From: Glaciimonas sp.
GTDB taxonomy: Bacteria > Pseudomonadota > Gammaproteobacteria > Burkholderiales > Burkholderiaceae_D
Assembly (NCBI GenBank): GCA_012927585.1
Contig: JABBOY010000011.1
Coordinates: 1 to 64,000, forward strand
DNA length: 64,000 nt
Direction of reading: 5' to 3'
Both the position numbers and the translations under genes were made by a program. The number at the start of each line of letters is the position of its first letter. Position 1 is the first letter of the stretch. The notes under the pieces were generated by a model. It did not search any database. It saw nothing but the letters and a program-made list of their open reading frames with translations, and was not told the origin of the DNA. Positions 9,005-17,829 of the stretch are shown here, piece by piece.

Positions 9005-10235
9005 ATTGACCCGCACCCGATTTCACGGCCGTTGGCGCCGGGTGCTGGCGTGCACGCTGCTGGCAAGTGCCAGCTACGCAACGCAGGCGCGCGAATTGAC
9101 AATCGGGGTCGTATATGCATCGGACGATGCGCGCTATGCATCGAAGCTTTTGGAAAAAAGTTACCCCGGTCATCCGCTGGGCCGGCCCAAAGCGGGCGCC
9201 GAGGTCGCCATCGCCGAATCGGAGTTCCAGCTAGCCAGTGCGGGTTTGAAAATCACTTTGCAGGATGTGCCGCTGGATAACATACAACAGGCACAAAAGC
9301 AGATCGTTGTAATGATGCAAAAGGGCGTCCGGCATTTTCTGCTCGATCTGCCGGGCGCGGCTGTGGCGCAGCTGAGTAAAGCGCTGCAAACCAGCGACAT
9401 CCTGCTGTTCAATGTGTCGGCACCGGAGGACAGCTTGCGCCGTGCAGGCTGCAGCGCGAACCTGTTTCATACGCTGCCGGACGAATCGATGATGGCCGAT
9501 GCTACTGCGCAATTCCTGACCGCGCACAAGTGGACCAGAGTGCTGCTGCTAACCAGCGCTGCAGCCGCCGATGCATCCCGCATCAGAGCGACCCGACAAG
9601 CGATCAAGCGCTACGGCATCAAAGTGGTGGCTGATAAAACTTTCAAGCTGTCGAATGATCCACGTGAGCGCGATCTGGGCAATGTGGCATTGCTCACCGC
9701 AGGAATGGATGCCGATGCGGTGTGGGTAGTGGACGGCGACGGCGAATTCGCGCGCGATGTGCCTTATCGTACTAACCTGCCGCGACCGGTGGTCGGCAGC
9801 GCCGGGCTGGTGGCCGAAGCCTGGCAAACTTCATGGGAGCGTTATGGTGCGCCGCAGTTGTCGCGCCGCTTCAAAAAAATTGCGAACCGGCCAATGGCGG
9901 GTGCCGATTGGGCAGCATGGATTGCCACCAAGGCCATCATTGATGTCGCGCTCAAATTGCCGGATGCGCGCCAGCATCGGCGCGCCTTGCGCAGCACGGA
10001 TCTGGTACTGGATGGTTTCAAGGGTGCGCGCGTGTCGTTTCGCAGCTGGGATCAGCAATTGCGGCAACCGGTGTTTCTGGCGCACGGCGGCATCGGCGGC
10101 GGTATCGCAGGGGTAGCGCCATTTGATGGTTTTTTGCACCCCAGCAATAACCTCGATACTCTAGGTGCCGACCAGAAGGAGTCGCCCTGCAAGTTAAGTG
10201 ATAGCGGCGACAACATTGCAGGCAGAAAGAAATGA
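8997..10235 (+). CDS. Periplasmic binding protein of the PQQ-alcohol ABC system
   Basis: This 412-residue protein has a twin-arginine-like, basic N-terminus (RFHGRWRRVLACTLLASASYA) and signal cleavage near ATQA. The body is a leucine/branched-chain amino-acid binding protein fold (LTIGVVYASDD start, KQIVVMMQKGVRHFLLDLPG, LLLTSAAAADASRIRATRQAI). It matches the substrate-binding component found with PedABC-like systems (TIGR03863-like). The ATG overlaps the end of the beta-propeller gene by 8 bases and the stop overlaps the permease start by 4. Pairing of an importer-type binding protein with an ABC-2 type permease is unusual but is the rule in this cluster type. Confidence 0.8.
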   Translation: MIKLTRTRFHGRWRRVLACTLLASASYATQARELTIGVVYASDDARYASKLLEKSYPGHPLGRPKAGAEVAIAESEFQLASAGLKITLQDVPLDNIQQAQKQIVVMMQKGVRHFLLDLPGAAVAQLSKALQTSDILLFNVSAPEDSLRRAGCSANLFHTLPDESMMADATAQFLTAHKWTRVLLLTSAAAADASRIRATRQAIKRYGIKVVADKTFKLSNDPRERDLGNVALLTAGMDADAVWVVDGDGEFARDVPYRTNLPRPVVGSAGLVAEAWQTSWERYGAPQLSRRFKKIANRPMAGADWAAWIATKAIIDVALKLPDARQHRRALRSTDLVLDGFKGARVSFRSWDQQLRQPVFLAHGGIGGGIAGVAPFDGFLHPSNNLDTLGADQKESPCKLSDSGDNIAGRKK

Positions 10236-11029
10236 GAGCAGCACACGCGTTGCTAGCCTTGCGGGCGATTGCCGGGCGCGAAATCCACAAGTTCCTGCGC
10301 CAGCCAGGGCGACTGATTTCGTCGCTGGTGCGCCCGGCCTTGTGGCTGGTGGTGTTCGCAGCCGGATTCCAGAATGTATTCGGGGTGGCGATCCTGCCGC
10401 CGTATGACACGTACATTGAATATCGGGTCTACATGGTGCCCGGTCTGGCAATGATGGTATGCCTGTTCAACGGCATGCAATCCTCGTTGGCAATGGTGTA
10501 CGACCGTGAGATGGGCGTGATGCGCCTGTTGCTGACCGCACCCTTGCCGCGCGCCTATTTACTGGCGTGCAAGCTGCTTGGCACCACGTTCCTGTCGGTG
10601 CTGCAAGCCATCGCTTTTTTCATGCTGGCGCTACTGTTCGGCATCGACCTTACTCTGAAGCAAATCGTCATCGCCATGCCTGTTTTAGCGTTGGGCGCGT
10701 TGATGCTTTCTGCATTCGGGTTGATGTTGTCGGTCTACATCAAGCAATTGGAAAATTTTGCCGGCACCATGAACTTCGTGATTTTCCCCATGTTTTTCTT
10801 ATCGACCGCTTTGTACCCGCTGTGGAAAGTTGAAGAATCCGGTGCGCAGTGGATTCATATATTGACCCGTTTCAATCCGTTTACCCATGCAATCGAAGCA
10901 CTGCGTTTTAGCTTGTACGGCCAGATCGAGCCAACTTCGCTGGCGGTGGTTGTCGCCAGCACAGTCGTCTTTTACCTGATTGCCGCAGCCGGATACGACC
11001 CGCAGCGCGGTTTGATCAAATCCGCTTGA
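10232..11029 (+). CDS. ABC-2 type permease, PedC-like
   Basis: The 265-residue product has six predicted membrane segments and the ABC-2 permease signature region (YDREMGVMRLLLTAPLPRAYLLACKLLG). It belongs to the alcohol-associated permease family (phenyl_ABC_PedC-like). Its ATG overlaps the upstream stop (ATGA). Together with the ATPase at 7277 it makes a complete ABC-2 transporter, usually an exporter. The gene order ATPase, propeller, binding protein, permease is intact. Substrate is inferred only to be related to alcohol or aldehyde metabolism. Confidence 0.85.
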   Translation: MRAAHALLALRAIAGREIHKFLRQPGRLISSLVRPALWLVVFAAGFQNVFGVAILPPYDTYIEYRVYMVPGLAMMVCLFNGMQSSLAMVYDREMGVMRLLLTAPLPRAYLLACKLLGTTFLSVLQAIAFFMLALLFGIDLTLKQIVIAMPVLALGALMLSAFGLMLSVYIKQLENFAGTMNFVIFPMFFLSTALYPLWKVEESGAQWIHILTRFNPFTHAIEALRFSLYGQIEPTSLAVVVASTVVFYLIAAAGYDPQRGLIKSA

Positions 11030-11050
11030 CCCATTGTATGGAGTAGCGCT

Positions 11051-12058
11051 ATGCCCACTCGTTTCTACTTTCGCATTCTGGCCGCATTGCCGCTGTTGCT
11101 GCTGACCGCTTTGAACGCGAATGCGAAGCCATTAACGCCCGTGCGCGTGGGCGTGCTGGAATTCGGCACGGTCAATTGGGAACTAGAGCTTATCCAAAAC
11201 CTCGAACTGGCTAAAAAGCGCGGCATTGATATGCAAATCGTGCCGCTGGCGTCGGGCGACGCCTCCACTGTTGCGCTGCAGGGAGGCGCGGTTGACATCA
11301 TCGTATCCGACTGGATTTGGGTCAGCCGCCAGCGCGCCGAGTCCAATCTGTACACCTTCGCGCCGTATTCCAACGCAGTGGGTTCAGTGATGGTCAAGTC
11401 CGATAGCGGCATTAGGCAGTTGGCCGATTTGAAAGACAAGAAGCTAGGCATTGCCGGCGGCCCGGCAGACAAAACCTGGCTGTTGCTGCGTGCTTATGCA
11501 CAACGCAAGCTCGGTGTCGATCTGACACAATTTACCAAGCCGAGCTATGCAGCGCCGCCATTACTCAATGAATTGGCTTTGCGCGGGCAAGTGGATGCGG
11601 TGCTGAACGCCTGGCATTATGCGACGCGCCTGGAAGTGGGCGGCATGCATGCATTAATCGAGCTGCCGGAAATTCTCAAGGGGCTGGGGATTGACAAGCC
11701 GATTCCGTTAATCGGCTGGGTGTTCCGCGAAGATTGGGCGGCGGCCAATACTGCCGCGGTCAAGAACTTCCTGGCGGCATCGTATGAAGCGAAAGCCATT
11801 TTGGCCAACTCGGACGTCCAATGGGATCGGCTCAGGCCGAAAATGCGGGCTGAAAACGATGCGGTATTCAAGGCGCTGCGGGCAAAATTTCGTGCCGGCA
11901 TTCCCGTGTGCTCCGATCAGGACACCATGGCAGCGGTAGCCGCCACTTTCAAGGTACTGGCAGACACCGGTGGCGCAAAACTGGTCGGCAAGTCAAAGAG
12001 CCTGGCAAACGGCACTTTTTGGCCTGGTTTTACCCTTCCGCCATGCAAAACGCTTTGA
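11051..12058 (+). CDS. NitT/TauT-type ABC substrate-binding protein
   Basis: The 335-residue protein carries a signal peptide (about residues 1-25, ending NANA-K). It has an SsuA/TauA-type fold: VRVGVLEFGTVNWELELIQN, a VDIIVSDWIWVSRQRAE substrate-loop segment, LADLKDKKLGIAGGPADKTW and VDAVLNAWHYATRLE. It is the periplasmic receptor of the importer completed by the next two genes. It starts 21 bp after the ABC-2 permease stop, with GGAGTAGC before the ATG, so all seven genes from 7277 to 13628 could be one transcript. The ligand cannot be told from sequence; the family binds sulfonates, nitrate, and small organic compounds. Confidence 0.8.
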   Translation: MPTRFYFRILAALPLLLLTALNANAKPLTPVRVGVLEFGTVNWELELIQNLELAKKRGIDMQIVPLASGDASTVALQGGAVDIIVSDWIWVSRQRAESNLYTFAPYSNAVGSVMVKSDSGIRQLADLKDKKLGIAGGPADKTWLLLRAYAQRKLGVDLTQFTKPSYAAPPLLNELALRGQVDAVLNAWHYATRLEVGGMHALIELPEILKGLGIDKPIPLIGWVFREDWAAANTAAVKNFLAASYEAKAILANSDVQWDRLRPKMRAENDAVFKALRAKFRAGIPVCSDQDTMAAVAATFKVLADTGGAKLVGKSKSLANGTFWPGFTLPPCKTL

Positions 12059-12840
12059 AGCCGACATTGCAATCCGCATTGCGCCCCGGCGCACAGTTCG
12101 CGCAAAGCCGTTGGGCCCGCATCCTGCCCGTTTTCCTGTTTGTATGCGTGTGGCAAGTGCTGGCGATAACACTGGAGAGCAAAACCCTGCCGCCGCCAAG
12201 CGCAGTGGTGTCTGCCCTGTGGCAAGAGTTGTATGCCGGCGATTTGCTGTTTCATCTCGGCATGACGTTGAGCCGGGTCGCGATCAGCTTTACCGCTGCG
12301 ATGCTGATTGGCGTGGCGCTCGGCATACTGATGGGCAGCTCGAAGATCTGGGATCACCTGCTTGATGTTTTCCTTATTCTGGGACTCAATATCCCCGCCT
12401 TGGTAACTATTATTCTGTGCTACATCTGGTTCGGCCTGTCTGAAACGGCGGCAGTGATCGCAGTGACCGTGAATAAAATTCCGATGGTCGCCATCAGCTT
12501 GCGCGAAGGCGCGCGCGCGATAGACAAGAACCTGTTGCAAGTGGCCGGGTTGTATCGTCTGTCGCGCCGCGATACTTTCTTCAAGGTGTATTTGCCGCAG
12601 CTCACGCCCTACCTGTTCGGTTCGGCCCGCAACGGCCTGGCGCTGATCTGGAAAATCGTGCTGGTGGTGGAGCTGCTGGGACGCAGCAATGGGGTCGGCT
12701 TTCAGATCGGCAGCTATTTCCACTTTTTTGATATCACCGGCATTCTGGCGTACACGCTGGCATTCGCACTGGTCGTCTTCAGTGTCGAAGCGCTGTTGCT
12801 GCGCCCGCTGGAGACGCACCTGAACCGGTGGCGCACATGA
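12043..12840 (+). CDS. NitT/TauT-type ABC permease
   Basis: From the ATG at 12043 the product is 265 residues, with six membrane segments and the BPD_transp_1 EAA-type loop (REGARAIDKNLLQVAGLYRLSRRDTFFKVYLPQLTPYLF). I chose 12043 because an upstream in-frame extension (11908-12042) is entirely inside the binding-protein gene and has no membrane character. It overlaps that gene by 16 bases and the ATPase by 4. It forms the membrane channel of the importer. Confidence 0.85.
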   Translation: MQNALKPTLQSALRPGAQFAQSRWARILPVFLFVCVWQVLAITLESKTLPPPSAVVSALWQELYAGDLLFHLGMTLSRVAISFTAAMLIGVALGILMGSSKIWDHLLDVFLILGLNIPALVTIILCYIWFGLSETAAVIAVTVNKIPMVAISLREGARAIDKNLLQVAGLYRLSRRDTFFKVYLPQLTPYLFGSARNGLALIWKIVLVVELLGRSNGVGFQIGSYFHFFDITGILAYTLAFALVVFSVEALLLRPLETHLNRWRT

Positions 12841-13628
12841 CGTTTCTGACTGTCGATATCGGCAAGAAAGTGTACCCGAACGGCTGCTGCGCGATCGAAA
12901 ACCTGGCGTTTGCAGCGCAGCCTGGCGAGTTTGTCGCGATTGTCGGCCCTTCCGGCTCCGGCAAGACTACCTTGCTCAATCTGATCGCCGGGCTTGACCG
13001 GGAGCTCGATGGCAGCATCACGTTTCACTCCAGGCAAGCAGGGCAGTCCAGCCCCAGGACCGGCTTCATATTCCAGGAGCCGCGCCTGATGCCGTGGCTT
13101 TCCGTGCAGGAAAACCTGGAACTGGTGCTGGCCCCGCAAGCGCGCGCGCATCCAGTTACGCCACTGCAGGATTGGTTGGCGCTGGTGGGCTTGCCGGGTT
13201 GCAGCGCACTGTTCCCCGGCCAATTATCGGGCGGCATGCAGCGCCGGGTTGCGCTGCTGCGCGCCTTCATCGTCGAGCCGGATTTATTGCTCATGGACGA
13301 GCCATTTCAGTCGCTCGATGCACCCACTGCCAATCAGATCAGAATCCTGTTGCAAGACCTGTGGCAACGCACTCGCCCTACTGTGTTGTTCGTAACCCAC
13401 AGCCTGCGCGAAGCGCTCAGCCTGGCCGACCGGATTCTGTTCCTCTCGGCCCAGCCTTCCAGGGTCATCTTGGATATTCCGGTCGATTTGCCGCACCCAC
13501 GCACCATCGAAGACTTATCGGTACAGAAATTACATGCATCCCTGCTGGATCAATATCCGCAATTACTGGCAGGGCAGATTGCGCCTTCGCGGGAAAGACC
13601 ACGCATAGTACATCCCTGCATGCGGTAA
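12837..13628 (+). CDS. NitT/TauT-type ABC ATPase
   Basis: The 263-residue ATPase has Walker A GPSGSGKTTLL, Q-loop FIFQEPRLMPW, signature LSGGMQRRVALLRA, Walker B LLLMDEPFQSLD and switch VTHSLREA, all in SsuB/TauB spacing. The ATG at 12837 overlaps the permease stop (ATGA); a GTG at 12828 is an alternative. The C-terminal ~50 residues extend past the core and may contact the permease. It is the last gene of the run; no clear terminator hairpin was seen directly after it. Confidence 0.85.
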   Translation: MTFLTVDIGKKVYPNGCCAIENLAFAAQPGEFVAIVGPSGSGKTTLLNLIAGLDRELDGSITFHSRQAGQSSPRTGFIFQEPRLMPWLSVQENLELVLAPQARAHPVTPLQDWLALVGLPGCSALFPGQLSGGMQRRVALLRAFIVEPDLLLMDEPFQSLDAPTANQIRILLQDLWQRTRPTVLFVTHSLREALSLADRILFLSAQPSRVILDIPVDLPHPRTIEDLSVQKLHASLLDQYPQLLAGQIAPSRERPRIVHPCMR

Positions 13629-14376
13629 ATAGCAACTTAGTAACTTGCCAGACTTATAGAGTCCGTTTGATAACTAAACGGTAACCAAATATTGTTTTTT
13701 GCATATTTGCTCATCAAAATTTTTAGTTGAGCAAAAACATGGCTGTAGCTGTTGTTTACCCTACGGATATAAACGTTGAACAACGAGCTATAGTGCCGCC
13801 AATTTTGACCCGGATCGGCAAGTCGGGACATCCCCTACTCCATGATTTGCACTTTATTTTCAATGAATGCCTTTACATCACGCGAAAAAATTGTTCTGGT
13901 GTAACTCGCCGAAAGACCCGTACCCACCGTAGACAGTAGTATTTTGGCACTTTCCGCGCTGGTCAAAATCGGGTCTGCTTGAGCGGTGCCGCTATTCAAG
14001 CTTTTACTACCGCTTTTGCCACGGGCGACACGCATCTACTTTGACAAAAGCAACCTGGAAACGGCAGCGTTGTAATCTGGAATGCGGTGATATTGCATCT
14101 CATATCCCGAACAAGGGACTGGGCGAAAAGTGGTCGAATTCCAGCCTCAACTCTAGCGCCGGCACGTCGAGCGTACCATCGACTGGGTTACTGACTAGCG
14201 CCGATTAGGCGTTTCCTTCGAGCAAACCATCAGATCATGCGAAGGGTTCGCCTAGCTCGCAGGCTGCTATGTCGCTTTGGGAAAACTGGCCGGACGGAAG
14301 CCTTGGACGAAGAAGAAAAATGTTATTTAATTATCTGACGCTCTCTAAGTCTTGCGTGCATCTTGAAGTGCATAGT
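13629..14376. other. Intergenic with possible gene debris
   Basis: There is no supportable gene. A minus-strand 66-codon frame (13835-14035) has coding-like composition but no recognised family and may be a truncated C-terminus. TGGCACTTTCCGCGCT (13945-13960) has sigma-54 spacing but a poor -12 box. Confidence 0.35.
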
Positions 14377-14425
14377 GAAACTTTGCCGAAATTCGATAAC
14401 GCCAAAAAATAGGGCTTGTTATAGT
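14377..14425 (+). promoter_or_regulatory. Conserved 49-bp upstream element of exaC
   Basis: The element begins GAAACTTTGCCG, continues AAATTCGATAACGCC and ends GTTATAGT. It matches 17688-17736, upstream of the ethanolamine permease, at 44 of 49 positions by eye. ATAAC and GTTAT form inverted half sites ~17 bases apart. It ends about 55 bp upstream of the sigma-54-like sequence at 14480, a position expected for an enhancer-binding activator. Confidence 0.65.
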
Positions 14426-14479
14426 CAAATTAAGCAAATGCCATACCCGCCAAATCGGTTCTGGTCGCACTAATTGTCG

Positions 14480-14495
14480 TGGACAGTATTTGCTT
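14480..14495 (+). promoter_or_regulatory. Sigma-54-like promoter with off-by-one spacing
   Basis: TGGACAGTATTTGCTT carries the -24 GG and -12 TTTGC features, but the GG-GC interval is 9 instead of 10 bases. It lies 65 bp upstream of the exaC ATG. Either it is a weak or damaged promoter, or another site is used. Confidence 0.35.
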
Positions 14496-14559
14496 GGAGT
14501 ACGTAAGTCGCGTAATTATTCCAAAACTATTTGCATTCACATTCCAGTTAGAGGACGAC

Positions 14560-16080
14560 ATGAATCTCACAGACATCAGCAAATTAGGCGTCAAGAACCC
14601 TTTCAAGCAACGTTACGACAATTTCATCGGTGGCAAGTTTGTGCCACCGGTGAAAGGTGAATACTTTGCTAATATCACCCCGATTACCGGCCAGCCATTT
14701 TGTGAAATCGCACGCTCCACCGCGGAAGACGTGGAACTGGCGCTGGATGCCGCCCACGCCGCAAAAGATGCCTGGGCCAAAATCTCCCCCTCCGAACGCG
14801 CCAACATTCTGAACAAGGTGGCAGACCGGATAGAAGCCAACCTTGAATTGATCGCTACCGCCGAAACCATCGACAACGGCAAGCCGATTCGCGAAACCAT
14901 GAATGTGGATATTCCTCTGGCGATCGATCATTTTCGTTACTTCGCCGGTTGCATCCGCGCTCAGGAAGGCAGCGTTTCGCAGATCGACTCCGAAACCTAT
15001 GCGTATCACTTCCATGAACCGCTCGGCGTGGTCGGACAGATCATTCCCTGGAATTTCCCGATTCTGATGGCAGTCTGGAAACTGGCGCCAGCGCTGGCGG
15101 CCGGTAACTGCGTGGTCATGAAACCGGCCGAACAAACACCGGCATCCATCATGGTGTTGATGGAACTGATCCAGGATCTGCTGCCAGCCGGTGTGGTCAA
15201 TATTGTTAATGGCTTTGGCCTGGAAGCCGGTAAGCCGCTGGCTTCCAGCAAGCGTATCGCTAAAATCGCTTTTACCGGCGAGACCGGCACCGGTCGTTTG
15301 ATCATGCAATACGCGGCGCAAAATTTGATTCCGGTGAGCCTGGAACTGGGTGGAAAATCGCCCAATATCTTCTTTGCCGACGTGATGGATCAAGACGATG
15401 AATTCTTCGACAAATGCCTGGAAGGTTTCGCCATGTTTGCGGTGAACCAAGGTGAAGTCTGCACCTGTCCATCGCGCGTGTTGATCCAGGAATCGATCTA
15501 TGAAAAATTTATGGAACGTGCGCTCAAGCGCGTGGCTGCCATCAAGCAAGGTAATCCGCTCGATGCAACTACGATGATGGGTGCACAGACTTCACAAGAG
15601 CAGATGGATAAAATCATGTCCTACATGGACATTGGCACGCAAGAAGGTGCCGACAAGCTGATCGGCGGCGAACGTTGCGATATGGGTGGCGACCTGGCTG
15701 GCGGCTATTACATCAAGCCGACCATATTCAAGGGCAACAACAAGATGCGCATCTTCCAGGAAGAAATTTTTGGCCCAGTGGTTTCGGTCACGACCTTCAA
15801 GGATGAAGCAGAAGCGCTGGAAATCGCCAATGACACTTTGTACGGTTTGGGCGCTGGTTTATGGACCCGTGACGGTTCGCGCGCGTTCCGTGTCGGCCGC
15901 GCGATTCAGGCTGGTCGCGTCTGGACCAACTGTTACCACCTGTACCCAGCCCATGCTGCGTTCGGCGGTTACAAACAATCTGGTTTCGGTCGTGAAAACC
16001 ACAAGATGATGCTGGATCACTACCAACAAACCAAAAATTTGCTGGTCAGTTATAGCCCTAAAGCGCTCGGCTTCTTCTGA
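14560..16080 (+). CDS. exaC: NAD-dependent acetaldehyde dehydrogenase
   Basis: The 506-residue protein is a class 3/group X aldehyde dehydrogenase of the ExaC/AcoD type: NAD-site ITPWNFP-like [14 protein letters not shown], catalytic glutamate in [10 protein letters not shown], and the catalytic cysteine in [11 protein letters not shown]. The C-terminus ([17 protein letters not shown]) is diagnostic for the acetaldehyde dehydrogenases that serve ethanol and ethanolamine oxidation. The start at 14560 has AGAGGACG 7 bases upstream; an in-frame extension to 14479 lies in the promoter region. It should oxidise acetaldehyde from EutBC to acetate. A strong terminator follows at 16113-16168. Confidence 0.9.
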   Translation: MNLTDISKLGVKNPFKQRYDNFIGGKFVPPVKGEYFANITPITGQPFCEIARSTAEDVELALDAAHAAKDAWAKISPSERANILNKVADRIEANLELIATAETIDNGKPIRETMNVDIPLAIDHFRYFAGCIRAQEGSVSQIDSETYAYHFHEPLGVVGQIIPWNFPILMAVWKLAPALAAGNCVVMKPAEQTPASIMVLMELIQDLLPAGVVNIVNGFGLEAGKPLASSKRIAKIAFTGETGTGRLIMQYAAQNLIPVSLELGGKSPNIFFADVMDQDDEFFDKCLEGFAMFAVNQGEVCTCPSRVLIQESIYEKFMERALKRVAAIKQGNPLDATTMMGAQTSQEQMDKIMSYMDIGTQEGADKLIGGERCDMGGDLAGGYYIKPTIFKGNNKMRIFQEEIFGPVVSVTTFKDEAEALEIANDTLYGLGAGLWTRDGSRAFRVGRAIQAGRVWTNCYHLYPAHAAFGGYKQSGFGRENHKMMLDHYQQTKNLLVSYSPKALGFF

Positions 16081-16112
16081 TCGTCGATCTGAAGTGAAAT
16101 GATGTGAAGTAA

Positions 16113-16168
16113 AGCCTCAGGCGCACCGAGTTCACGGTGAATTCGCCGGGTGCGTCCGGAGGTTTTTT
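16113..16168 (+). terminator. Rho-independent terminator of exaC
   Basis: An imperfect long stem (CCTC-AGG-CGCACC paired with GGTGCG-TCC-GGAGG) is followed by six T residues at 16163-16168. Confidence 0.7.
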
Positions 16169-17146
16169 GATGGTCGAAGGTGACGTAAGCCATGACCAGA
16201 TCACGCGGTTTTTATCGGCGCAAGAGTATACATCCAAAGACTTGTGGCAGCAGGTCAAGTCGACCGTCAGATCAATGGAGCGAGAGGACGGCGTGCTGAT
16301 TTTGACGATACCATTCAAGAGAAAGCCTGGACAGATGAAAGCGAATTGATGTGCTGGCACTTTGACCATTGCAGCGGTCGCACCGTCAGATGGATCAACC
16401 TTCTCAACGCGCTGTATTATTGCCACGGGACGTTCATTCTTGTGGCGTTTGCGCTGGTGAAGAAGCCGATTCAGTACTGCGATATTGGAACCAGAAAGCT
16501 CAAACGCAAAAGTGAGGTAACCAAAAACGAGATGATGCGCGCGATGATCGAGACCTGTATCCGTAACGCCTTGAAATTTCGTTTTGTGCTGATGGACAGC
16601 TGGTTTTCCTCAGAGGAGAACTTCGATTTCATCACTGGCAAGGGCCGGCATTTCATTACCGCACTCAAGGACAATCGGCTGATCGCGTTGAGCCAATAAG
16701 ACAGGAAGAAAAAACGTTTTGTTCGCGTAGATGATCTGGCTTTCCCAGAGCAGATTTCGGTGCTAGGCTGGCTCAAGGGGTATGCGAAAGAAGTCCTTGT
16801 GGTCCCCCAAGTCTTTAAAAATAAGGACCATAGCACGGGGATCTTGCATCTGTTTTGCAGTGACTTGACTTACGACCATGACGCCATTACCACGACCTAC
16901 AAAAAACGGTGGCAAATGGAGGTGTTTCACAAATCCTTGAAGTCCAATGCCAATTTGGCCAAGTCTCCCACGCGAGCGGTGCGGACCCAAAGCAACCACG
17001 TCTTTATGGCCATTTATGCCAAATTCAAACTCGAATGCTTGAGCATCATGAACAAGCTCAATCCCTTCGCGCTTTGTCGCAAGTTACTCATTAACGCGTC
17101 TCGCACCGTCTATGCACAGCTTCAGCTATTTCAGGCAACTGCGTAA
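16137..17146 (+). pseudogene. IS701-like (DDE) transposase remnant
   Basis: Translated blocks VSHDQITRFLSAQEYTSKDLW, then ELMCWHFDHCSGRTVR, LKFRFVLMDSWFSSEENF and TTTYKKRWQMEVFHKSLK are those of an IS701/IS4-superfamily transposase. One frameshift separates the first block from the second (about 16300), and an in-frame TAA at 16697-16699 splits the catalytic part. The C-terminal half continues to 17146. It separates exaC from the ethanolamine genes, so the insertion came after the cluster was assembled. The true element ends were not found with confidence. Confidence 0.8.
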
Positions 17147-17687
17147 CATCAGCTATATAAGTACGGAACAATATGAATGCTGGAAAAATACGCAGATCAT
17201 TATCAAAGTGGTGAGCGGCAATGGCAGCATGTTTTCGCTGGAAAACGGAACCGGAAAGCAATTTCTGACACACTCGCGTTTGTTTTCGGATCAGGAAAAC
17301 TCTGCCAAATCCGGAAGAAAGTAGATCCAAGGCAAGCGACTAGCCCACCCAGCTTTATCAGCACACATACTCGCTTGTACAAAAAATGAATGCCGTTGAT
17401 GCGTGCGACGCAAAGACACTTCACTCTCAAAATCCTTGGTATTCAAACGCCTCCAAAGGCGTTTCGCTGACAATTAAAGGTAATCACTGAAAAGCTGGCT
17501 TAGCTGCTGGGAACCCCACTCGACCGCAACATCAAGCACACACTGCACAGCAAGCCATGAGATCGAATGACGCTGCCGCAGACGATATTGGGCCAAATAC
17601 CTCACTCCAAACGCTCAATTTCCCAAGAGCACCAGAGCGCCTCCGCGCAGACCTCCCTGCGTTCGAAACACGCCTAAAAGGCGTTTT
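17147..17687. other. Intergenic with two hairpins
   Basis: No gene is supportable. Hairpins AACGCCTCCAAAGGCGTTT (about 17449-17467) and ACGCCTAAAAGGCGTTTT (about 17669-17686) share the same stem word; the second has a T-run and looks like a terminator just upstream of the regulatory element. Confidence 0.5.
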
Positions 17688-17736
17688 GAAACTTTGCCGA
17701 AATTCGATAACGCCAGAATACAGGGATAGTTATAGT
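17688..17736 (+). promoter_or_regulatory. Conserved 49-bp upstream element of the eat-eutBC operon
   Basis: This is the second full copy of the element seen at 14377 (44 of 49 identical). It ends 30 bp before the sigma-54 type site at 17767. Conservation in non-coding DNA at two co-functional genes supports a shared activator site. Confidence 0.65.
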
Positions 17737-17766
17737 AAATGCAGGACAATTGCAATGTCCACAAGT

Positions 17767-17782
17767 TGGCTACCATGTGGCT
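17767..17782 (+). promoter_or_regulatory. Sigma-54 type promoter of eat-eutBC
   Basis: TGGCTACCATGTGGCT has GG and GC at the exact RpoN spacing; the -24 block is good (TGGC) and the -12 block (TGGCT) has one mismatch to TTGCW. It is 48 bp upstream of the permease ATG. Confidence 0.55.
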
Positions 17783-17829
17783 GACCTTAAAACAATTACA
17801 GGCACCAGAGACTAGATAGGGGAATACAG

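Noticed and set aside
13945-13960. Sigma-54-like sequence far upstream of exaC
   Set aside because: The -24 block is perfect but the -12 block (CGCGCT) lacks the TT, and it is 600 bp from the gene inside possible gene debris.
16697-16699. Internal stop of the IS701-like transposase as programmed recoding
   Set aside because: The same gene also has a separate frameshift, so simple decay explains it.
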